From Streptosporangiaceae bacterium (GTDB taxonomy: Bacteria; Actinomycetota; Actinomycetes; Streptosporangiales; Streptosporangiaceae), in assembly GCA_030045175.1 (NCBI GenBank), contig JASIBM010000131.1, positions 1 to 8,296 of the forward strand: 8,296 bases of DNA, in the 5' to 3' direction. The translations under genes were made by a program, and so were the position numbers. Shown here piece after piece: positions 1 through 6,002 of the stretch. The first letter of the stretch is position 1, and every line of letters begins with the position of its first letter. The notes below the pieces were generated by a model, which was not told where the DNA came from, did no database searches, and saw only the letters and a list, made by a program, of their open reading frames with translations.

Positions 1-82
1 GGCGGCATCGCCGAGAGTGGTGGCCACGCGCGCCCGGATCGGTAGCCTGCTCACTGGGACATCATTCTCATAGCCGCCGATG

Positions 83-3000
83 TTATCCGCCCACTGGCTG
101 CAGGTCTGCCGCAGCCGATGTGGCCATGTCGTTATCGCTGCCAACGATAAACCGTCGTGGCCAGGACAGAACGGGCTCTAGCCAGCCGACGACCCCCATT
201 TCACCTGCTGCCTGGAGCAACTGACCGCGATGGCTCGACCCGACGGCCAGCAGCGCCAGGTCGGCGGAGAACCCGCGCTGATCGTCTTCGCCGAGCAGCG
301 CCGTCCAGGCCGGCAGCCTGTTGCTGTCGAGCTCCATCGACAGCGGGTGCCTGCGCAGCGCGCTTATTCGCTGACCAACCTTGATATCCGGCCGGTCGAT
401 CAGCCCGGGCAGTTCAAATTCGAGCGGGAGGGCAAGCTCGAACGGATCGGGAGACGGGCCGGTCAGCGGCAACGCGCGTTCAAGCTCGTGCAGCCACTGG
501 AGCTGGGGTATCACCCAGTCGGGGCCGACCTGCGTTCCCGCGCCCTTGCCGCCGTTCAGTATGCGCAGCGATGTCGCCGAGACGGCGACGGCGAGATCGG
601 CCGGATCGAAGCATGCCCTGATGGCGCCAGACCGGGAGGCGATGGTCCGTTCTATCACCGTGGCGAGCACGCACTCGGCGAGCCGTCCGTCCAGGCCAGA
701 CCATCGCTGGCGCAGCGATGCCGGCACGGCGGGCAGCGCCGAGTTGGTGAGGAACGCGAGCACCATCGCCTCGGCCCAGACGCGCAGCCAGGCGAAGTCC
801 GGCGAGTCCGCGAGCAGGTCAGCCGACCGCAGCTCGAGCAGGTTACAGGCGCGCCCGCCGGAGCACGCGGGCCCGCAGGCGGGCGATCTTCGGCCAGCTA
901 CCGGCGGCTCGGCGAGCTTGCCCCCCGTTGGCGCATCCGCCTGGTCATCAAAGGGCACCAGTATCCGCACCGGCCTGTCCATCCCGTCGGCGAACACGGC
1001 GGCGACTCCCGGCGCGAACGAGACGACCTGCTTGGACTGCTCGGCGTCGAGGTTCATGGTCGCGCCGACGAGTTCTCTGTCATCTCGCGCCGGAAGCCGG
1101 TGCACGACCTTCAGCGCGGTGTTCTTCACGACATCGGGAACGAGCTTGGCCGGGATCTGCTCGGCGATCACCAGGCCCTCACCGTAAGCCCGGATCTCGG
1201 CGAGCAGGCCGGCGAACAGCTCGACCGCGTGCGCGCTCGCGCCCTCGCGGTCGCCGCGCAGCAGCCGGTGCGCCTCCTCGATGACCATGACGTGCCGCAG
1301 CCCGCCTGCCGCGCCAGCCGCACCGCCAGCGCCAGCGCCGCCGTCCCGCCAGGCACGCGAGCGCAGCCGCAGGTGCTCGACGATCCTGATGATCAAAGTG
1401 CCGATCAGGAACGCCTTGTCCTCGTCGTTGGCGACATCCTCGATGGCGAGGACGGCGTTCCTGCGCAGCAGTTCGGCGACATCGGCTGGATGACCGCCCT
1501 CAAAGAACCGGCCGGCCGACCCGGTGCGAAGCGAGCGGAGCCGGACGTCGACGAAGCCGCGCACGTCCGCCTGAAGCTCGCGGCCGTAGCCGACATCCTC
1601 GATCACTTCGATCGCGGCGGCCTGGAGCTGAGCCAGCGTCGGTATCGCGGGCGGCACGACCGCCCCTGGCCGGCCAGTCCCGGTCACCGGATCCCAGCCG
1701 CACGCCTCGTACACCCGCTGCAACGCCTGCGACATGATCTGCGGGAACGGCTCGCGAGCGTCGAACGCGGCCAGGAACAGTGCCCGCACCATGTCGATGT
1801 GCGCCTGGACGGGAAAACCGGGCTCAGGCGCCAGCGGGTTAATGGCCAGCGGTATCGCGGCCGGGTCGGCCGGGTTGATGATGGTAACGCCGAGGCCGGG
1901 AGCGATCCGGCCGGCGAATGCCGCGTACTCGGACTTCACCGGCTCAACGACCAGCCAGGGTACCTCTGCCTTGGCCAGCTGTCCGAGCAAGTGCCTGACC
2001 GTAGCCGACTTGCCTGATCCGGTCGCCCCGGTGATCAGCGCGTGCCTGTTCAGCGTCGCGCGCGGCACGCCGAACTCGCCGACCTCGCGGTCCTGGCCGT
2101 CCAGGATGGCGCCCACGGCTATCTCGTCCGGACCAGACGGCTCGGCCGTCACATCGAAGTAGCCGGCTTCGAGCAGCCGGACTCCCGGCACCTCCCGGCG
2201 CGGCAGCCCGGCGAGCGCGGCGAGGACGCCCGCGGTGGCGGCGAACGGCACGCGGGCGCCGTCGGCTGAGTCCGTGCTCATGGCCGCCAGCGCGTCGGCC
2301 AGGTCCATGGCAGCCTCTGGCCCGCGCAGGCGATACGAATGCGCGCTCAGGTCCGCCGACCCGATCAGCATCGGGGCGATCAGCCGGAGTTGCTCCGGAT
2401 CGGCAGCGCCGACGAGCACCCGGACGTTCCACAGGCCGGCGGCGCCGTAGGCGTCGAGTTCGGCTAGGCGGCTCACCGCGCGGTCCGCGTCAAAACGCGA
2501 CCGCTCCTCATCGAACCTGCGCAGCACATTGAGCTGGTTGCGAAGCTCGGCGATCTCAGCGGCGAGCAGGTCGGTGGGCTCAGCGACGACAAGCCAGCCA
2601 AAGGGCCTGCCCATCAAGGTCGTCAGCGCGGACTCAAACAGGCTGGGCGCGGCGCCAGGCAGTCCCGTGCTGCTGGCCAGCCACCCGGTCCCGTTACCCT
2701 GGCCGGGCAGCGCCGCTGCCGCAGGCCAGCCGTGCGGGGGACCAGCGCCGGCCGGGCCGGCCAGGCGCGGCGCCTGCCGACCCGGGCACGGCGTCCATAC
2801 CAAGCGGTCGAACTCGGTCATCGGGTTCCCAGCCACCGCGGTTCCACGGGCGCCCCAGGGGAACAGCAGCTCACTGTGCCTGGCCGCACGCCCCGGATCA
2901 CGCCGCTCCGGATCACGCCGCCCCGGATCACGCTCATCTGGCAGGTCGTATGGGTGCTGGCTCTGCCTGGACGGCGCTGGGTGCGCCCGCGCCGATGGCA

Positions 3001-3217
3001 ACGGCCCGGAATTGGTGATCAGCTCGAGTGGCGCACCACCACCACGGGCGAGCCATCCGATGACAAACGGGCGACGGTCCTGTGCCGCGCTGAGCACGGC
3101 GGGCAACACCGACGCGTAATCCCGTTCAGCCGTGCCGCTATACGCGGCATCGGGGATCGCGACGACCCGGTACCAGGGCGCGACCACGCCGCCGCCGATG
3201 CCGGGATCGCTGCTCAT
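83..3217 (-). CDS. HerA/VirB4-type (DUF87-like) P-loop ATPase with Cys-bearing C-terminal extension
   Basis: Large 1044-residue ATPase of the HerA/FtsK superfamily, probably a hexameric ATP-driven motor acting on DNA or a polymer. Residues 1-70 form a compact N-terminal part. Residues 75-190 are a Pro/Gly/Arg-rich linker. Residues 193-315 look like a structured pre-motor domain. A HAS-barrel-like strand region (365-390, IAVGAILDG) leads into Walker A GATGSGKS (397-404). VVEPVKSEY (423-431), the NPL and HID segments (460-475), AVLAIEDV (588-595) and Walker B VMVIEEAH (643-650) follow in family order. EQIPAKL...KNT...HRL (686-708) matches the conserved motor tail. A Gly/Ala-rich loop (626-639) precedes Walker B. 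Residues about 765-1044 are an extension I cannot assign; it begins with C781, C785 and C791. The ATG at 3217 has no clear Shine-Dalgarno, but the frame begins well there. The gene upstream on the same strand is a PhzF-like gene, 87 bp away. In this superfamily HerA-like ATPases often work with a nuclease or other effector; none is visible here. Family is secure, role unknown. Confidence 0.9.
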   Translation of the reverse strand: MSSDPGIGGGVVAPWYRVVAIPDAAYSGTAERDYASVLPAVLSAAQDRRPFVIGWLARGGGAPLELITNSGPLPSARAHPAPSRQSQHPYDLPDERDPGRRDPERRDPGRAARHSELLFPWGARGTAVAGNPMTEFDRLVWTPCPGRQAPRLAGPAGAGPPHGWPAAAALPGQGNGTGWLASSTGLPGAAPSLFESALTTLMGRPFGWLVVAEPTDLLAAEIAELRNQLNVLRRFDEERSRFDADRAVSRLAELDAYGAAGLWNVRVLVGAADPEQLRLIAPMLIGSADLSAHSYRLRGPEAAMDLADALAAMSTDSADGARVPFAATAGVLAALAGLPRREVPGVRLLEAGYFDVTAEPSGPDEIAVGAILDGQDREVGEFGVPRATLNRHALITGATGSGKSATVRHLLGQLAKAEVPWLVVEPVKSEYAAFAGRIAPGLGVTIINPADPAAIPLAINPLAPEPGFPVQAHIDMVRALFLAAFDAREPFPQIMSQALQRVYEACGWDPVTGTGRPGAVVPPAIPTLAQLQAAAIEVIEDVGYGRELQADVRGFVDVRLRSLRTGSAGRFFEGGHPADVAELLRRNAVLAIEDVANDEDKAFLIGTLIIRIVEHLRLRSRAWRDGGAGAGGAAGAAGGLRHVMVIEEAHRLLRGDREGASAHAVELFAGLLAEIRAYGEGLVIAEQIPAKLVPDVVKNTALKVVHRLPARDDRELVGATMNLDAEQSKQVVSFAPGVAAVFADGMDRPVRILVPFDDQADAPTGGKLAEPPVAGRRSPACGPACSGGRACNLLELRSADLLADSPDFAWLRVWAEAMVLAFLTNSALPAVPASLRQRWSGLDGRLAECVLATVIERTIASRSGAIRACFDPADLAVAVSATSLRILNGGKGAGTQVGPDWVIPQLQWLHELERALPLTGPSPDPFELALPLEFELPGLIDRPDIKVGQRISALRRHPLSMELDSNRLPAWTALLGEDDQRGFSADLALLAVGSSHRGQLLQAAGEMGVVGWLEPVLSWPRRFIVGSDNDMATSAAADLQPVGG
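2891..2935 (-). repeat. Three tandem 15-bp units in the ATPase gene (RDPGR/RDPER/RDPGR)
   Basis: Three adjacent 15-bp units (2891-2905, 2906-2920, 2921-2935) share the core CCGGATCACG and differ at a few positions. They are in frame and encode the charged pentapeptides RDPGR, RDPER and RDPGR at about residues 96-110 of the HerA-like ATPase, inside its low-complexity linker. Because the unit is a multiple of three, copy changes would keep the frame. This is a coding minisatellite, not a mobile element. Confidence 0.8.
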
Positions 3218-3225
3218 GTGCGGGC

Positions 3226-3231
3226 AGGATA
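3226..3231 (-). promoter_or_regulatory. -10-like hexamer TATCCT just before the HerA-like ATPase start
   Basis: Read on the minus strand, TATCCT fits the actinobacterial TANNNT -10 pattern and lies 8 nt before the ATG at 3217. Transcription starting about 7 nt downstream would begin within a base or two of the ATG, giving a leaderless mRNA. This agrees with the lack of a Shine-Dalgarno. No good -35 is visible, and the hexamer may be chance. Confidence 0.3.
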
Positions 3232-3304
3232 CCCGAATCCGTTACCGAAGGACCTGGGTATTCGCCACTGCGCGAGCGAGCCGAAGGGCACCGCGCCGCG
3301 CCAG

Positions 3305-4135
3305 TCAGAGGTCGACCTCGCCGCTGATCCTGGTGACCGTGGCGCCGCTCACCCAGACGGTGCCGTCAGGGTCGCTGGACAGGTGCACCCGGCCGGCGCG
3401 TCCGATGACGGATCCCTGGCTCGCGATGTAAGGCGAGCTAGCCCGGCCCGATGTCAGCAGCCACTGCCCAAGCGCCGCGTTGAGGCTGCCGGTGACAGGA
3501 TCTTCGACCAGCGAGCCGCGCACCAGGAAGAAGGCCCGCACCTCGAACGCGCACTCTGAGCCCGGCGGGTAAGGGCCGACCACCCCGATGTCGCGGCCGA
3601 TGGCGGCCGGCCGCAGTCCGAGCACAGCATCCGCGCTGCGCAGCAGGACGGCCAGCCAGCCCGGCCCGTTGTCGGCCCACTGCGCGTCAACCACGTCGTC
3701 GCGGCCGATGCCGAGTTGCGCCGTGACCTGTTCGATCAGTGACTCATCCACCGGACCGGAACGCAGCAGCGGTGGCGCGGCGAACCCGAGGCCGGCTGGG
3801 CTGCGCCTGACCTCAACGAGGCCGAGCCCGCACTGCTGCACGATCACACCAGGCGCGCTCGGCTCGCGCCCGGCCTCCAGCCAGGCGTGGCACGTACCGA
3901 GCGTCGGATGGCCGGCGAAGCCTAGTTCCTGGCCCGGGGTGAAGATACGGACCAGGTAGTCGGCCCTGGGGTCGGTGGGCGGAAGCACGAAGGTCGTCTC
4001 GGACAAGTTCGTCCACTGCGCGAAGCCCTGCATCTGCTCCGTGGTCAGCCCGGCGGCGTCGAGCACCACGGCAACCGGGTTCCCAAGGAACGGCCCGGAG
4101 CAAAAGACATCCACCTCACGAAATGGCCGTCGCAC
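3305..4135 (-). CDS. PhzF family isomerase/epimerase-like protein
   Basis: A 276-residue cytosolic protein of the PhzF family, whose members have a diaminopimelate-epimerase-like fold of two similar halves. PhzF itself isomerises dihydro-3-hydroxyanthranilate in phenazine synthesis, but most homologues have unknown substrates. The N-terminus REVDVFCSGPFLGNPVAVVL is typical, and NLSETTF (43-49) carries the family's catalytic Glu, E46. GHPTLGTCHAW (75-85), EDPVTGSLNAALGQW (211-225) and the QGSVIGRAGRV segment (240-250) are also conserved. Length is normal and the frame is intact. The GTG at 4135 is chosen because it gives the standard N-terminus; no clear Shine-Dalgarno precedes it. No other phenazine genes (such as phzA/B/D/E/G) are present, so a role in phenazine synthesis is not supported. 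It is divergent from the DedA gene and may be co-transcribed with the HerA-like ATPase gene. Confidence 0.92.
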   Translation of the reverse strand: MRRPFREVDVFCSGPFLGNPVAVVLDAAGLTTEQMQGFAQWTNLSETTFVLPPTDPRADYLVRIFTPGQELGFAGHPTLGTCHAWLEAGREPSAPGVIVQQCGLGLVEVRRSPAGLGFAAPPLLRSGPVDESLIEQVTAQLGIGRDDVVDAQWADNGPGWLAVLLRSADAVLGLRPAAIGRDIGVVGPYPPGSECAFEVRAFFLVRGSLVEDPVTGSLNAALGQWLLTSGRASSPYIASQGSVIGRAGRVHLSSDPDGTVWVSGATVTRISGEVDL

Positions 4136-4147
4136 ACCGCGAGTGTG
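4133..4147. repeat. Inverted repeat over the PhzF-family start codon
   Basis: Perfect 5-bp arms CACAC (4133-4137) and GTGTG (4143-4147) flank a 5-nt centre. The left arm contains the complement of the GTG start of the PhzF-family gene. It could be a small operator or an mRNA hairpin that hides the start codon. At this length and base composition chance is also possible. Confidence 0.3.
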
Positions 4148-4204
4148 TCACAGCCCCGGCTCGCCGTCGCCGCTGGGCACCTGCGTCGCTGGCGCGAGCC
4201 AGAT

Positions 4205-4257
4205 AACTTTCGGCCAGGGGGACTAGGCAGTGCGGGTGATGCTGTAGAACTTTCGGC
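4205..4257. repeat. Direct decamer repeat AACTTTCGGC upstream of the DedA gene
   Basis: The exact decamer AACTTTCGGC occurs at 4205-4214 and again at 4248-4257, directly before the DedA ATG. The two copies are 43 bp apart, close to four helical turns, so both would face the same side of the DNA. They lie in the 122-bp divergent region between the PhzF-family and DedA genes, where a regulator could bind. A/T-containing decamers are uncommon in this DNA, but function is only inferred. Confidence 0.45.
4245..4250 (+). promoter_or_regulatory. -10-like hexamer TAGAAC before the DedA-family gene
   Basis: TAGAAC differs at one base from the TAGAAT-type -10 common in actinobacteria and ends 7 nt before the ATG at 4258. 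That spacing would put the transcript start at or next to the ATG, so the mRNA could be leaderless. No Shine-Dalgarno is visible for this gene. No convincing -35 is seen. A second TANNNT match, TAACTT, lies at 4204-4209 and is an alternative upstream start. Confidence 0.35.
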
Positions 4258-4974
4258 ATGGAGCACTCTCTGATCAGCCTGATGACCAGCCACGGCTATC
4301 TGGCGTTGATCATCTTTGCGTTCATCGAGGCCTGCAGCATCCCGATCTCCTCCGAGATTACGTTCGCCTGGGCGGGGGTGAGCGTCGCGACGGTGCACAA
4401 CTCCAGCTTCAGCCTGCTCGGGGTGATCGTGATCGGCACGCTGGCCGAGATGGCAGGCTCCCTGACGTCGTACGGGATCGGGCGGGTGGCAGGCCGGCCG
4501 CTGATCGAGCGGCACGAGCGGTGGGTGCGCTGGGTCATCACCAAGTCCGAGCTTGACCGTGCGGAGCGGTTCTTTGCCGGGCGCGGGTCCTGGGTGGTGG
4601 CACCAGCCAGGGCATTGCCGCTGGTGCGCTGCTTCGCCTCACTCGGTGCGGGCGTAGTCGAGGTCCCTGTCGTCCCCTTCACCATCTTCAGCCTCATCGG
4701 CACCGCCGCCTGGGCCACCGGGCTGACCCTGCTCGGCTACAACCTCCAGGACGCCGTCACCAAGTTCTTCCACTCGTTCTCGGTGATCGGCGCCGTCTTG
4801 CTGATCGTGTTCCTGGCCGGCCTGGTGGCGCACCGGATCCACGTCGTCAGGAAGGACGCCGTCCGCCAGGGTGACCGTCGGCAGGACCAGGACGGCATCC
4901 AGGCGACCAAGCCGAGGATCGGCACGGACCGCAGCGGCGGAGCACATCGCGGCGGTCGCGCGCCTGGCGCGTGA
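4258..4974 (+). CDS. DedA family membrane protein
   Basis: A 238-residue inner-membrane protein of the DedA/VTT (SNARE-associated) family. Family members are linked to envelope homeostasis, proton-dependent transport and, in some cases, lipid-carrier flipping; the substrate here cannot be told. Hydrophobic segments lie near residues 11-30, 52-72, 112-135, 140-161 and 173-196. The conserved acidic pattern E24...P29...E33 is present in the first re-entrant region. G60, E64 and the YGIGRVAGR block (72-80) follow, then ARALPLVRCFASLGAG (117-132), matching the family's R-x2-P-x2-R...AG motif. The last 40 residues (198-238) are hydrophilic and basic and probably lie in the cytoplasm. The ATG at 4258 is the first start in a good frame, although without a clear ribosome-binding site. 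The gene stands alone, divergent from the PhzF-family gene and convergent with the methyltransferase gene. Confidence 0.9.
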   Translation: MEHSLISLMTSHGYLALIIFAFIEACSIPISSEITFAWAGVSVATVHNSSFSLLGVIVIGTLAEMAGSLTSYGIGRVAGRPLIERHERWVRWVITKSELDRAERFFAGRGSWVVAPARALPLVRCFASLGAGVVEVPVVPFTIFSLIGTAAWATGLTLLGYNLQDAVTKFFHSFSVIGAVLLIVFLAGLVAHRIHVVRKDAVRQGDRRQDQDGIQATKPRIGTDRSGGAHRGGRAPGA

Positions 4975-5006
4975 CCTGCACGCCTGCCTGCCGCGCCCGT
5001 TGGCTC

Positions 5007-5021
5007 GCGGTGCCGCACCGC
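5007..5021. terminator. Small GC hairpin between convergent DedA and methyltransferase genes
   Basis: GCGGTG and CACCGC form a perfect 6-bp stem around a 3-nt CCG loop in the 56-bp gap between the DedA stop (4974) and the methyltransferase stop (5031). The palindrome works on both strands, as expected for a shared terminator. There is no U-tract on either side, which is common in actinobacteria but lowers certainty. Confidence 0.35.
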
Positions 5022-5030
5022 CCGCAGTAG

Positions 5031-5906
5031 TTATCGCTGGCCTTGCCGCCATGCCTCGTATAGCAGGATCCCGGCGGCGACGGCGAGATTGAGTGATTCG
5101 GCCGTGCCCCGCATCGGAATCCGCAGCCGCAGGTCACCGGCGGCGAGCAGGTCGGCAGGAAGCCCGGCGCCCTCGCTGCCAAGCAAGATCGCCAGCGGCG
5201 AGGGCAGCGCGGTGTCCCAGAGGGTCGCTGGTCTGCCGGGGCCATTCGTATCGCCCGGCGCGTCCGCATCGCCCCGCGCATTCGAGCCGCCCGGCGCATC
5301 CGAGCCGCGGCTGGGCGTCGTCGCGGCGACCGTGACGCCCCGAGCCCGGCACCAGGCCAGGAAGTCGCCAGGCGAGTCCACGGCGACGATGGGAACGCCG
5401 AACACCGCGCCCATCGACGCCTTCACCGCCGTGGGGTCGAATGGGTCCGTGCTCGCACCGAGCATGATCACCCCGGCGGCGCCGGCCGCGTCGGCAGTCC
5501 TGATGATCGTTCCTAGGTTGCCTGGGTTGCCGACCTCGTGCAGCGCGAGGAACACGGAGGAGGGCGTCACGGCGAGCTCATCGAGCTCGGCCGTACGGCT
5601 CCGCACTATCGCGGCGAGCCCGGCGGGTGCGTCCCTGTCCGCGATCCTGCCGAACAGCTCGCCGGACAGCCTGGCCACCCGCAGGCCGCGTTCCTCCTGC
5701 TGCGCGACCATGGTCGCGGCCGGATCCCGAAGCAGGTCGGGCGCCACGATCAGCACCTCGATGTCGGCCCCGGCCTCCACCGCCTGCCATACCGGCTGAA
5801 CGCCACGGACGACGAACGCGCCCTCACGGCGCCTGTGCTTGCGGTCGCCGAGCTGGCGGACCCGCTTGATCAGCGGGTTCGCCGAACTGCTAATTAGCTC
5901 GCTCAC
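5031..5906 (-). CDS. TrmH/SpoU family RNA 2'-O-methyltransferase
   Basis: A 291-residue SPOUT-class enzyme expected to transfer a methyl group from S-adenosylmethionine to a ribose 2'-OH in tRNA or rRNA; the target nucleotide cannot be assigned. The N-terminal substrate-binding domain spans about residues 5-103 and has a basic patch, DRKHRRREGAFVV (21-33). The trefoil-knot catalytic domain follows. Motif 1 is NPGNLGTIIRTADAAG (127-142) with R136. Motif 2 is ILLGSEGAGLP (240-250) with E245. Motif 3 is IPMRGTAESLN (263-273) leading into AVAAGILLYE. A repetitive Gly/Asp-rich insertion (about 199-226) separates the knot strands from motif 2. The GTG at 5906 is preferred because a purine-rich site lies just upstream and the protein then begins MSELISS, typical for the family. 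An in-frame GTG at 5921 would add five residues. It is divergent from the glycoside hydrolase gene. Confidence 0.92.
   Translation of the reverse strand: MSELISSSANPLIKRVRQLGDRKHRRREGAFVVRGVQPVWQAVEAGADIEVLIVAPDLLRDPAATMVAQQEERGLRVARLSGELFGRIADRDAPAGLAAIVRSRTAELDELAVTPSSVFLALHEVGNPGNLGTIIRTADAAGAAGVIMLGASTDPFDPTAVKASMGAVFGVPIVAVDSPGDFLAWCRARGVTVAATTPSRGSDAPGGSNARGDADAPGDTNGPGRPATLWDTALPSPLAILLGSEGAGLPADLLAAGDLRLRIPMRGTAESLNLAVAAGILLYEAWRQGQR
5232..5303 (-). repeat. Four imperfect 18-bp tandem units inside the methyltransferase gene
   Basis: Units at 5286-5303, 5268-5285, 5250-5267 and 5232-5249 encode the hexapeptides SDAPGG, SNARGD, ADAPGD and the more diverged TNGPGR. They form a flexible Gly/Asp/Pro insertion at about residues 202-225, before SAM-binding motif 2. 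The unit length keeps the reading frame, so copy number could vary between strains without breaking the enzyme. Confidence 0.75.
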
Positions 5907-5909
5907 AAA

Positions 5910-5917
5910 CCCCTCTC
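5910..5917 (-). promoter_or_regulatory. Ribosome-binding site for the methyltransferase gene
   Basis: On the minus strand GAGAGGGG lies just before the GTG at 5906; its GAGG core is 5 nt from that codon. The site overlaps the codons that would follow an alternative GTG start at 5921, so it argues for the shorter protein. Confidence 0.6.
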
Positions 5918-5958
5918 TCACCGCCGGTCGCGGTCCGGGCGGCCGTCCGCTTGTCCCC

Positions 5959-5964
5959 TATAGT
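5959..5964 (+). promoter_or_regulatory. -10-like hexamer TATAGT for the glycoside hydrolase gene
   Basis: TATAGT fits the TANNNT -10 pattern and sits in the one AT-rich patch of the 96-bp divergent region. A start about 7 nt later (near 5971) would give a leader of roughly 30 nt that includes the Shine-Dalgarno at 5990-5997. No recognisable -35 stands 16-18 bp upstream; the TTGTCC at 5951 is too close to serve. Confidence 0.4.
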
Positions 5965-5989
5965 TAACGCCCAATGTGGCCGAACCGGC

Positions 5990-5997
5990 GGAAGGGG
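5990..5997 (+). promoter_or_regulatory. Ribosome-binding site GGAAGGGG for the glycoside hydrolase gene
   Basis: GGAAGGGG ends 5 nt before the GTG at 6003 and is the best Shine-Dalgarno in the window. It selects 6003 over the in-frame GTG at 5976, which would sit almost on the predicted transcript start and has no such site. Confidence 0.65.
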
Positions 5998-6002
5998 CTG
6001 CA

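Noticed and set aside
1..54. Possible N-terminus of a downstream minus-strand gene (GTG at 54, reading MSRLPIRARVATTLGDAA)
   Set aside because: Only 18 codons are visible, no Shine-Dalgarno precedes it, and plus-strand readings ending at 45 or 72 are equally possible gene ends. The strand cannot be decided from 82 bases.
132..150. Inverted repeat TTATCG...CGATAA near the 3' end of the ATPase gene
   Set aside because: It lies inside the coding region about 50 bp before the stop, has weak A/T-rich arms and no U-tract, so I do not call it a terminator.
230..2017. A 595-codon open frame on the plus strand opposite the HerA-like ATPase gene
   Set aside because: Its translation is a compositionally biased Arg/Gly/Asp/Gln-rich string with no domain logic, while the opposite strand encodes clear Walker motifs. 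It is a GC-codon shadow.
3234..3264. CGAAT...ATTCG inverted repeat in the gap between the PhzF-family and ATPase genes
   Set aside because: Five-base arms with a 21-nt spacer are expected by chance.
3305..4135. A phenazine biosynthesis cluster, suggested by the PhzF homologue
   Set aside because: None of the other phenazine genes is present and PhzF-family proteins are widespread outside such clusters.
5976..6002. Upstream in-frame GTG (5976) as the hydrolase start
   Set aside because: It would add nine residues, but it lacks a ribosome-binding site and lies almost at the predicted transcript start; the GTG at 6003 has GGAAGGGG at ideal spacing.
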